The translations under genes and the position numbers were made by a program. A DNA stretch of 64,000 nucleotides from NCBI GenBank assembly GCA_039889035.1, contig JBDQQY010000009.1, positions 124,001 to 188,000 of the forward strand, written 5' to 3'. Of the stretch, positions 26,068-32,999 are shown in pieces. Position 1 is the first letter of the stretch, and every line of letters starts with the position of its first letter. The notes below the pieces were generated by a model. It was not told the origin of the DNA and made no database searches. It worked only from the letters and a program-made list of their open reading frames with translations. This DNA comes from Plantactinospora sp039889035 (GTDB taxonomy: Bacteria; Actinomycetota; Actinomycetes; Mycobacteriales; Micromonosporaceae).

Positions 26068-28899
26068 GTGTCACCGCACCCCACCAGACGACCGTGGTCG
26101 TCCGTGATCGCGACGGTCGTCGCCGCCGCCGCGATCTTCGCCGCGCTGCCCTCGACGGCGGCCCAGGCCGATCCGGTCCCCGCCGCCGACTACCAGCAGG
26201 TCACCCTCGCCACCGGCTCGGCCGAGATCGGCGAGGCGATGTCCCTGGCCGTGCTGCCGAACCGGTCGGTGGTGCACACCGCCCGCAACGGCACGGTCCG
26301 GGTCACCGACGCGGCCGGCAACACCAAGGTCGCCGGCAACATCCCGGTCTACACCCACGACGAGGAGGGGTTGCAGGGCGTCGCCGCCGACCCGAACTTC
26401 GCCAGCAACCGGTACGTCTACCTCTACTACTCGCCGCCGCTGAACACCCCGGCCGGGGACGCCCCGACCACCGGGACCGCCGCCGACTTCGAACCCTGGA
26501 AGGGGCACCTGCGGCTGTCCCGGTTCACCATGAACGCCGACGACACCCTCAACCTGGGCAGTGAGCGGGTGGTGCTCCAGGTGCCGAACGACCGGGGGCA
26601 GTGCTGCCACGTCGGCGGGGACATCGACTTCGACGCCGCCGGCAACCTGTATCTGTCCACCGGTGACGACACCAACCCGTTCGAGTCCAACTCGTACACC
26701 CCGATCGACGAGCGGACCAACCGGAACCCGCAGTTCGACGCGCAGCGCTCCTCGGGCAACACCAACGACCTGCGCGGCAAGGTGCTGCGGATCAAGCCGC
26801 AGCCGGACGGCACGTACACCATCCCGGCCGGCAACATGTTCGCGCCGGGTACCGCCGGCACCCGGCCGGAGATCTACGCGATGGGCTTCCGGAACCCGTT
26901 CCGGATGAGCGTCGACAAGGCGACCGGGATCGTCTACCTCGGCGACTACGGCCCGGACGCGGGCGTCGGCGACCCGAACCGGGGACCGGGCGGGCAGGTC
27001 GAGTTCAACCGGGTCACCGGGCCGGGCAACTACGGCTGGCCGTACTGCACCGGCACGAACACCACGGCGGAGACGTACAACGAGTACACCTTCCCGTCCG
27101 GGCCGTCGCAGGCGAAGTACAACTGTGCCGGCGGGCCGACCAACAACTCGTTCCGGAACACCGGCCTGACCACCCTGCCGCCCGCCAAGCCGAGCTGGAT
27201 CAGGTACGGCGACGCCGGCTCGCCGCCGGAGTTCGGCGGTGGCTCCGAGTCGCCGATGGGCGGCCCGGTCTACCGGTACGACGCCAGCCTCAACTCCAGC
27301 GTCAAGTTCCCGGCCTCGCTGAACGGCCGCTTCTTCGCCGGCGAGTACGGCCGGCGCTGGATCAAGGCGATCGCGGTGAACGCCGACGGCTCGCCCGGGG
27401 AGATCTCCGACTTCCCGTGGCGGGGTACCCAGGTGATGGACCAGGCGTTCGGGCCGGACGGCGCGCTCTACGTGCTCGACTACGGCACCGGCGCGAACAA
27501 CCAGGCGCTGTACCGGATCGAGTACGTCGGCGGCGGCAACCGCAGCCCGATCGCGGTCGCCACCGCCAACCGCACCTCCGGGCCGAGCCCGCTGACCGTG
27601 AACTTCTCCTCGGCCGGCAGCTCCGACCCGGAGGGCGGGGCGCTGAGCTATCTGTGGACGTTCGGCGACGGCACCACCTCGACGGCGGCGAACCCGACGA
27701 AGACGTACACCGCGAACGGGACGTACACCCCGACGCTGCGGGTCACCGACCCGGCCGGGCTGACCAGCACCGCCAGCCTGGTGGTCACGGTCGGCAACTC
27801 GGCGCCGACGGTGAACCTGACCGTGCCCGGCAACGGCACGCTGTTCAGCTTCGGTGACACGGTGCCGTTCCAGGTGACCGTCACCGATCCGGAGGACGGC
27901 ACCATCGACTGTTCCCGGGTCCGGGTGGCGTACGCCCTCGGGCACGACAGCCACTCCCACGAGATCACCTCGAAGACCGGCTGCTCCGGCACCATCAACG
28001 TGCCAGTGGACGGTGAACACGACGCCGCCGCCAACATCTACGGCGTCTTCGACGCCAGCTACACCGACAACGGCGGCCTGACCTCGCACAGCATCCGGAC
28101 GCTGCAACCGCGACACCGCCAGGGTGAGCACTTCGGCGCCCAGTCCGGCGGGGTGCAGACCGCCGAACACGCCGCCGCGGAGGGCGGCCGGACCGCCGGC
28201 TTCATCGACAACAACGACTGGATCTCGTACCAGCCGTACCAGCTCGGCAACGCCACCCGATTCACCGCGCGGGTCTCCTCCGGCGGCCCCGGCGGCACCA
28301 TCGAGGTCCGGGCCGGCTCGGCCACCGGCACCCTGCTGGGCAGCGTCGCCGTGGCGAACACCGGTAGCTGGGACACCTTCACCAACGTCTCGACCAACCT
28401 CGCCAACCAGCCGTCCGGGACGACCACGCTCTACCTGGTCTTCTCCGGCGGCGCAGGGAACCTCTTCGACGTGGACTCGTTCACCCTCGCCACCGGCAGC
28501 ACCGGCGGCGGGCCCGCGACCGGGCTGCGGGCGACCGCAAACAACCAGTACGTCAGCGCCGTCGGCAGCAGCCCGCTGATCGCCGACAAGGCGAGCATCG
28601 GGGCCACCGAACAGTTCGACCTGGTCGACCTGGGCGGCGGCAACGTCGCGCTGCGGTCCCGGAACACCGGGATGTACGTCTGCGCCGAGAACTCCGGGGC
28701 GAACCCGCTGGTCGCCAACCGGGCCTCGGCCGGGGCGTGGGAGACGTTCGCGCTGGTCCGCAACTCGGACGGCACGGTCAGCCTCCGGGCCACCGTGAAC
28801 AACATGTACGTCGCCGCCGAGAACGCCGGCACCGAGCCGCTGATCGCCAACCGGACGGCGATCGGCCCCTGGGAGAAGTTCACCCTCGTCAACGGCTGA
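26068..28899 (+). CDS. Secreted PQQ-type sugar dehydrogenase-like protein with PKD, CBM6-like and fascin-like domains
   Basis: GTG 26068 follows GAAGGAAGG. The signal peptide ends at STAAQADP. The propeller (about 35-490) parallels the 21209 gene: EEGLQGVAADPNFASNRYVY, GQCCHVGGDIDFDAAGNLY, SGNTNDLRGKVLRI, GFRNPFRM, NYGWPYCTG. PKD (about 500-575: SAGSSDPEGGALSYLWTFGD), an Ig-like segment, a CBM6-like module (about 680-810: EHAAAEGGRTAGFIDNNDWI) and a fascin-like trefoil (815-943) follow. It differs from its paralogue in the last module: trefoil of fascin type here, ricin type there. Likely extracellular, attached to carbohydrate; catalytic activity inferred only from the family. Confidence 0.82.
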   Translation: MSPHPTRRPWSSVIATVVAAAAIFAALPSTAAQADPVPAADYQQVTLATGSAEIGEAMSLAVLPNRSVVHTARNGTVRVTDAAGNTKVAGNIPVYTHDEEGLQGVAADPNFASNRYVYLYYSPPLNTPAGDAPTTGTAADFEPWKGHLRLSRFTMNADDTLNLGSERVVLQVPNDRGQCCHVGGDIDFDAAGNLYLSTGDDTNPFESNSYTPIDERTNRNPQFDAQRSSGNTNDLRGKVLRIKPQPDGTYTIPAGNMFAPGTAGTRPEIYAMGFRNPFRMSVDKATGIVYLGDYGPDAGVGDPNRGPGGQVEFNRVTGPGNYGWPYCTGTNTTAETYNEYTFPSGPSQAKYNCAGGPTNNSFRNTGLTTLPPAKPSWIRYGDAGSPPEFGGGSESPMGGPVYRYDASLNSSVKFPASLNGRFFAGEYGRRWIKAIAVNADGSPGEISDFPWRGTQVMDQAFGPDGALYVLDYGTGANNQALYRIEYVGGGNRSPIAVATANRTSGPSPLTVNFSSAGSSDPEGGALSYLWTFGDGTTSTAANPTKTYTANGTYTPTLRVTDPAGLTSTASLVVTVGNSAPTVNLTVPGNGTLFSFGDTVPFQVTVTDPEDGTIDCSRVRVAYALGHDSHSHEITSKTGCSGTINVPVDGEHDAAANIYGVFDASYTDNGGLTSHSIRTLQPRHRQGEHFGAQSGGVQTAEHAAAEGGRTAGFIDNNDWISYQPYQLGNATRFTARVSSGGPGGTIEVRAGSATGTLLGSVAVANTGSWDTFTNVSTNLANQPSGTTTLYLVFSGGAGNLFDVDSFTLATGSTGGGPATGLRATANNQYVSAVGSSPLIADKASIGATEQFDLVDLGGGNVALRSRNTGMYVCAENSGANPLVANRASAGAWETFALVRNSDGTVSLRATVNNMYVAAENAGTEPLIANRTAIGPWEKFTLVNG
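28724..28773 (+). repeat. 50-bp direct repeat, copy 2 (fascin-like module)
   Basis: 49 of 50 bases match 20795-20844. The two copies lie 7.9 kb apart in direct orientation, so recombination between them would delete the genes in between and fuse the two proteins in frame. Confidence 0.9.
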
Positions 28900-28903
28900 G
28901 CAC

Positions 28904-28959
28904 CGCCGGGCCGGGCGGTGCGGTCGGGAGTCGCTCGACCGCGCCGCCCCGGCCCGGCG
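28904..28959 (+). terminator. Long GC hairpin after the second dehydrogenase-like gene
   Basis: Arms 28904-28926 and 28936-28959 pair over about 23 bases with one bulge and one G-U pair. It begins five bases after the stop codon and ends 22 bases before the next start, so it may lower but not abolish read-through into the GH99 gene. Confidence 0.65.
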
Positions 28960-28980
28960 CGACAACGGAGGTAACCCCTT

Positions 28981-30495
28981 ATGCACCTGAGAAGACCCTG
29001 GCTGCGGCGTACCGCCGCCACCCTGCTGCTGGCGGCCGGGCTCGCCGCGCCGGCCGCACCGGCGGCCGCCGTCGCGCCGCCCGGCAGCTCGGCGCCGGTC
29101 GCGGTGGCGGCGCCGCCGCAGACCGCCGGCAACGTGCACATCTTCTACTACTCCTGGTACGGCAACCCGGCGCACTCCGGCAGCTACCGGCACTGGCAGC
29201 AGGGCGGCCACACCCCGCCGCAGGACATCGGCGCCAACTTCTATCCCACCCTCGGGGCGTACGACTCCGGCGACCCGGCGGCGGTGCGCCAGCACATGGC
29301 CTGGATCGCCCGGGCCGGCGTCGGGGTGGTGGTGCACAGCTGGTGGGGTCAGGGCTCCTTCGAGGACAACCTGACCCCGGTGGTGCTGGACGCCGCCGCC
29401 GCACACGGCCTCCAGGTCGCCTGGCACCTGGAGCCGTACTCCGGGCGGACCGCCGCGTCGACCGTCGCCGACATCAACTACATCCACACCCGGTACGGCG
29501 GCCACCCGGCCTTCCACCGGGACACCGCGCACGGCAACCGGTCGGCGTTCTACGTCTTCGAGAGCCTGCGGATCACCGACTGGACGCCGCTGGAGCAGGT
29601 CAAGGGAAACAGCATCGTGCTGGCCCAGACCACCGACACCACGAAGGTCGCGCACTTCGGCGGCATGTACACCTACGACGGGATCGCCGGGGCGACCGCG
29701 CCCGGCTGGGCCGACGCCAGCGCCTTCTGCAAGGCCAACGGCCTGGTCTGGGCCCCCTCGGTGGCGCCCGGCTACCTGGACGACCGGGCGGTACCCGGCA
29801 ACTCCACTCCGACCGTCGACCGGGCGAACGGCACGGCCTACGACCGGCAGTGGGGCAACGCGCTGGACGCGGCGAACGGCGGCCCGCCGACCTGGGTCTC
29901 GATCACCTCGTTCAACGAGTGGCACGAGGGCTCGACGATCGAACCGGCCAGCAGCAGCCCGCCGGCCGGGCACGGCTATCTCAACTACTCAGGGGCGTAC
30001 GGGCTGACCGGTGTCGCCGCCGAGACCGCGTACCTGGACCGGACCCGGCACTGGGTGCGCCAGTTCAACCCGGCGGTGGGCCCGGGCACACAGCCCGAAC
30101 CGGGCCGCTCGGTGAGCCTGCGCGCCCACGCCAACGGTCGGTACGTCACCGCCGACCCGGCCGGCACCGCCCCGCTGATCGCCAACCGCACCGCGGTCGG
30201 CACGGCGGAACAGTTCGAGTTGGTGGAGCTGAGCGGCGGCAACGTCGCGCTGCGCGCCCGGGCCAACGGCCGGTACGTCGCCGCCGAGAACGCCGGGGCC
30301 GCCCCACTGGTCGCCAACCGGACCGCGGTCGGTGGCTGGGAGACGTTCCACCTGGTCCGCAACGGCGACGGCAGCGTCAGCCTGCGCGCCGCGGTGAACA
30401 ACCGGTACGTGGTCGCCGAGAACGCCGGCGCCGCCCCACTGGTCGCCAACCGGACCGGGATCGGTCCCTGGGAGCGGTTCGACCTGGTCGGCTGA
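28981..30495 (+). CDS. Secreted GH99 endo-alpha-mannosidase/mannanase-like enzyme with fascin-like module
   Basis: GGAGG lies just upstream of ATG 28981. After a signal peptide and an alanine/proline linker the GH99 domain (about 55-360) begins with VHIFYYSWYGNPAHSG and continues with RAGVGVVVHSWWGQGSFEDN, VAWHLEPYSGR (Glu 151) and ITSFNEWHEGSTIEPA. The two glutamates of NEWHE (313 and 316) sit three residues apart, as do the catalytic E333/E336 of the Bacteroides enzyme. GH99 enzymes cut alpha-mannosyl linkages inside N-glycans or yeast mannan. Residues from about 375 to the end form a fascin-like trefoil close to those in the GH95-like and second dehydrogenase-like proteins, suggesting targeting to a common polymer. 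Confidence 0.85.
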   Translation: MHLRRPWLRRTAATLLLAAGLAAPAAPAAAVAPPGSSAPVAVAAPPQTAGNVHIFYYSWYGNPAHSGSYRHWQQGGHTPPQDIGANFYPTLGAYDSGDPAAVRQHMAWIARAGVGVVVHSWWGQGSFEDNLTPVVLDAAAAHGLQVAWHLEPYSGRTAASTVADINYIHTRYGGHPAFHRDTAHGNRSAFYVFESLRITDWTPLEQVKGNSIVLAQTTDTTKVAHFGGMYTYDGIAGATAPGWADASAFCKANGLVWAPSVAPGYLDDRAVPGNSTPTVDRANGTAYDRQWGNALDAANGGPPTWVSITSFNEWHEGSTIEPASSSPPAGHGYLNYSGAYGLTGVAAETAYLDRTRHWVRQFNPAVGPGTQPEPGRSVSLRAHANGRYVTADPAGTAPLIANRTAVGTAEQFELVELSGGNVALRARANGRYVAAENAGAAPLVANRTAVGGWETFHLVRNGDGSVSLRAAVNNRYVVAENAGAAPLVANRTGIGPWERFDLVG

Positions 30496-30506
30496 GAACC
30501 CGCCGC

Positions 30507-30536
30507 GACGGGGTCCGGCCACGGCCGGGCCCCGTC
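30507..30536 (+). terminator. GC stem-loop after the GH99 gene
   Basis: A 14-base stem (30507-30520 with 30523-30536) with one G-U pair and a very short loop. It probably closes the 17.8-30.5 kb gene series. Confidence 0.6.
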
Positions 30537-30661
30537 CCCGGATTCCGGCGCGCCCGCGTCACCCGCCCGCCGGCCGCGTCAAGGCCGACGACTACTCCTT
30601 CCGCTGTCGGATGGCGGCCGCAGGTAGCGGCGTGCACGGGTGGCGAGACGTCGTCGCGCCA

Positions 30662-30700
30662 CCGTAGCGTCACCGACAGACATCGATGTCTCGGCTACGG
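30662..30700 (+). promoter_or_regulatory. Nested palindromes upstream of the DUF642-like gene
   Basis: A perfect 14-bp palindrome AGACATCGATGTCT (30678-30691) lies inside a wider inverted repeat CCGTAGC/GCTACGG (30662-30668 with 30694-30700). It sits 64-102 bases before ATG 30764. It could be an operator for a dimeric regulator or a structured 5' leader. Confidence 0.45.
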
Positions 30701-30763
30701 CGGTCGGGCGCGACACGGAGTCCCGGCACCCGCTGGCCGGGCACCCACGCCGGAAGGACAAGC

Positions 30764-31393
30764 ATGGCAAGGACGTACCCGCGTGCCCGTCGTACGTCGA
30801 TCGGCGCGAGCCTGACGGTGGGCCTGACCGCCCTGCTGGCCCTCCTCACCCCGAGTCCCGCCAACGCCGCCGTCGTCTTCGCCGACGGCTTCGAGGACCC
30901 GGTCATCTTCGCCGACTTCGTGACATTCTCCGCCGGGCAGCAGCTCGGCCCGTGGACCGTCACCACCGGCACCGTCGACCTGACCCAGGACTGGCAGGAC
31001 GCGGAGGGCGACCAGTCACTCGACCTCAACGGCAGCAGCCCGGGCGCCGTCGCCCGTAGCGTGCCGACCACCCCGCTCAGCACATACCGGGTCCGGTACG
31101 CCCTGGCCGGCAACCCCGACGGCGGACCCCTGCTCGCCACCGGCACGGTCACCGCCAACGGCCAGACCATCGACAGCTTCACCTTCGACACCACCGGTCG
31201 GACACCGTCCGCGATGGGATTCGTGTACCGGACGGCGTACTTCACCAACCTGCTCTCCGGCTCGACCACCATCCGGTTCGCCAGCAGCACGCCGAGCGTC
31301 TACGGCCCGGTCATCGACGCCGTACGCGTCGAGAGCTGCCTGCTCGTCATCTGCCCGGCGAGCGCGACCAGGACGGCCGTCCGGCTCTCCTGA
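30764..31393 (+). CDS. Secreted DUF642-like beta-sandwich protein
   Basis: ATG 30764 lies ten bases after AAGGAC; the open frame extends upstream but lacks a signal there. The signal peptide LTVGLTALLALLTPSPANAA is followed by one domain of about 170 residues with the start FADGFEDPVIFADFVTFSAG, then WTVTTGTVDLTQDWQDAEGD, QSLDLNGSSPGAVARSV and a final YGPVIDAVRVESC. This order (N-terminal 'GFE', 'VDL', 'G.QSLDLNG', 'GPVIDDV') is that of DUF642/galactose-binding-like proteins such as plant cell-wall proteins and choice-of-anchor domains. No catalytic residues. A pair of C-terminal cysteines (CLLVIC) may form a disulfide. Probably binds polysaccharide. Confidence 0.75.
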   Translation: MARTYPRARRTSIGASLTVGLTALLALLTPSPANAAVVFADGFEDPVIFADFVTFSAGQQLGPWTVTTGTVDLTQDWQDAEGDQSLDLNGSSPGAVARSVPTTPLSTYRVRYALAGNPDGGPLLATGTVTANGQTIDSFTFDTTGRTPSAMGFVYRTAYFTNLLSGSTTIRFASSTPSVYGPVIDAVRVESCLLVICPASATRTAVRLS

Positions 31394-31527
31394 CCGCTGG
31401 CGGATGGAGATCGGCGGGCAGTCGGTGTAACCGGCGACACGCCGGTGGAGACGGTCCCGGGGATCCGGCTCGTTCTCGACCGGTTCGCGTGCCGCCGGTC
31501 CACCAGTTCGGGCTCGGCGATCGCCAG

Positions 31528-31576
31528 GTACTTGCCTGACAGGAAAGAACCGAGTACTTTCCTCGGAGGAAAGTAC
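31528..31576 (+). promoter_or_regulatory. Two tandem operators with a promoter embedded in their left halves
   Basis: Site 1 (31528-31550) is an imperfect repeat GTACTTGCCT-GAC-AGGAAAGAAC. Site 2 (31554-31576) is a perfect 23-bp palindrome with 11-base arms GTACTTTCCTC and GAGGAAAGTAC around one G. The left halves start 26 bases apart. A sigma-70-like promoter runs through them: -35 TTGCCT at 31532-31537 and, 17 bases later, -10 TACTTT at 31555-31560. A repressor on both sites would cover both boxes. The co-transcribed winged-helix gene at 32061 is the obvious candidate for that repressor. Confidence 0.75.
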
Positions 31577-31602
31577 AACTGTTGGGAAGAGGTGGAAGGT
31601 TG

Positions 31603-32055
31603 ATGACTCCTGACGACGCGCAGGCGGCGCTCGACGACATCCGGAAGCGGCATGAGCAGTCCCGCGCCGAAGAGGCGCGGCACAGCTCCTCCCCCTTCTA
31701 CCTGGGCATCCTGGCGTCGGTCGTGCTCCTCTCCTACGCCTCGTACGACCTGCCCAATCCGTGGGGTGGCGCGATGCTGTTCCCGGTGGTCATGCTGCTG
31801 GCGTTGCTGGCGTTCGTCTATCTGCGCCGGGCGCCGGTCCTCCGCAAGCCCAGTTCCGGTGAGCTGCTCGTAGGGGTCGCTTCCGGGATCGTCCTCGCAG
31901 CGCTGCTCCAGGGCTTGGCGGCGGCCGCACAGGCGGGCGGACTGCCGGCCCCGCACCTGGTCGCGGCCGCCGTCGGATCGGTGGTCTGCCTGCCGGTAGC
32001 CATTCGTGCCTGCCGGAGCGCCGGAGCGCTCATACGGCAGCGGGCGGGCCGGTAG
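31603..32055 (+). CDS. Small membrane protein preceding a winged-helix regulator
   Basis: ATG 31603 lies behind GGAAGG; the ATG at 31582 would put the ribosome site inside the gene. The protein has a charged N-terminal helix (DDAQAALDDIRKRHEQSRAE) and four hydrophobic segments in two pairs (LGILASVVLLSYAS, MLFPVVMLLALLAFVYL, LVGVASGIVLAALLQGLAAA, LVAAAVGSVVCLPVAIRA). No transporter or enzyme signature is present. It is the first gene after the double operator and is followed after five bases by the regulator gene, an arrangement common for membrane protein/transcription factor pairs where the membrane protein is the regulated target. Confidence 0.8.
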   Translation: MTPDDAQAALDDIRKRHEQSRAEEARHSSSPFYLGILASVVLLSYASYDLPNPWGGAMLFPVVMLLALLAFVYLRRAPVLRKPSSGELLVGVASGIVLAALLQGLAAAAQAGGLPAPHLVAAAVGSVVCLPVAIRACRSAGALIRQRAGR

Positions 32056-32060
32056 AACTG

Positions 32061-32381
32061 ATGGACCGCGACTTCGACGAGTTCCTGCACGTCCCCGCCC
32101 GGTTGACCATCGTCGCACTGCTGGCACCCGCGAGTTGGACGGAGTTCGGCTTCATCCGGGACTCGGTCGGCACGAGCGACTCGGCCCTGTCCAAGCAGCT
32201 CTCCGCGCTCGCCGCCGAAGGCTACCTCGAGGTACGCAAACAGCCAGGGGCGGGCGCGCGACGCACCTTGGCGCGGCTCACCCCGCACGGCCGAAAGGCG
32301 TTTCTGGCCCACGCGGCAGCGCTGGAACGGATCGCCATGGCCGCGCGGGCACCGCAACCGGCCGACTCGGACACCGCCTAG
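32061..32381 (+). CDS. Winged-helix transcriptional regulator (HTH_34/MarR-like)
   Basis: A compact 106-residue protein consisting of one winged helix: FLHVPARLTIVALLAPASWT as helix 1, FIRDSVGTSDSALSKQLSAL as the helix-turn-helix with recognition helix, then GYLEVRKQPGAGARRTLARL as the beta wing and a C-terminal dimer helix. This is the HTH_34 pattern (PadR/MarR-like single-domain regulators). It is encoded five bases after the membrane protein and almost certainly shares its promoter. Autoregulation through the two palindromes at 31528-31576 is inferred from position. There is no ligand-binding domain, so a signal might come through the membrane protein or small molecules at the dimer interface. 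Confidence 0.85.
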   Translation: MDRDFDEFLHVPARLTIVALLAPASWTEFGFIRDSVGTSDSALSKQLSALAAEGYLEVRKQPGAGARRTLARLTPHGRKAFLAHAAALERIAMAARAPQPADSDTA

Positions 32382-32999
32382 TCCGGTACGCGCTTTCTCG
32401 ATGATCCGCGGCCGTGGGTCTGCGGACACGGGCCGGACAACGCTCTGTCAGCAGGGCCGGTTGGCGAGAGCCGTCCGCTCCTCGTCGCGCCGCCCCGCTC
32501 TCGCCCGCCCGGCGTCGTTCTCGTCGGTCACGGGTCGCTCTCCCGCCGTTTCGGCCCGGACTTCGGTTTCCGGCACCGACGATCCGCCCGTAGCGGCACA
32601 GCGGCAAGTGAACTTGCCGGCTCGGCAAATCGGCTGGTTCGTCCGAGTCGACGGGAACCGCGCGGCACGACGAGGGCCGAACGGCCGGGAGAAGGCGACG
32701 CCGCAGCCGAGCAGACCGGCCACCGGACGGCGGTCGCGGGGCGGGGTGCCGGGGTCATCAACCCCGCTCGTCGGATGGCGCACCGGGCGCGCAGCCGGTA
32801 GAAACATCTCAACCCATCTTCGTGCAGTGCCGTGGTGCCCGCCGGACCGGCTGAGAGAGCGCTCTCAGGGACCGCCGAAGGCACCCGGCGCCGTCCGAAG
32901 TGGTGCGTCAACAGCCGACCCCGCACCACCGCAGCAACCCCACCCCGTCGCTGCGCCCGGCGCTCCCGGCCCGGCCAGCGGAAAGGACGGACGAACCGC
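32382..32999. other. Long intergenic region before the beta-helix gene
   Basis: Over 600 bases with no convincing gene; the open frames on both strands are arginine- or proline-rich and lack domains and ribosome sites. The only clear element is the palindrome at 32851-32868. The final 100 bases probably form the leader of the gene at 33000. Confidence 0.5.
32851..32868 (+). promoter_or_regulatory. LacI/CebR-like operator upstream of the beta-helix gene
   Basis: CTGAGAGAGCGCTCTCAG contains the perfect 12-bp palindrome GAGAGCGCTCTC at 32855-32866. It has the AGCGCT centre typical of actinobacterial LacI regulators such as CebR (TGGGAGCGCTCCCA). It lies about 130 bases upstream of ATG 33000. 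A similar site occurs in front of the LacI gene at 54426. Confidence 0.6.

Noticed and set aside
26071..29973. A minus-strand open frame of 1300 codons
   Set aside because: Antisense to the second dehydrogenase-like and GH99 genes, low-complexity composition, no recognisable fold.
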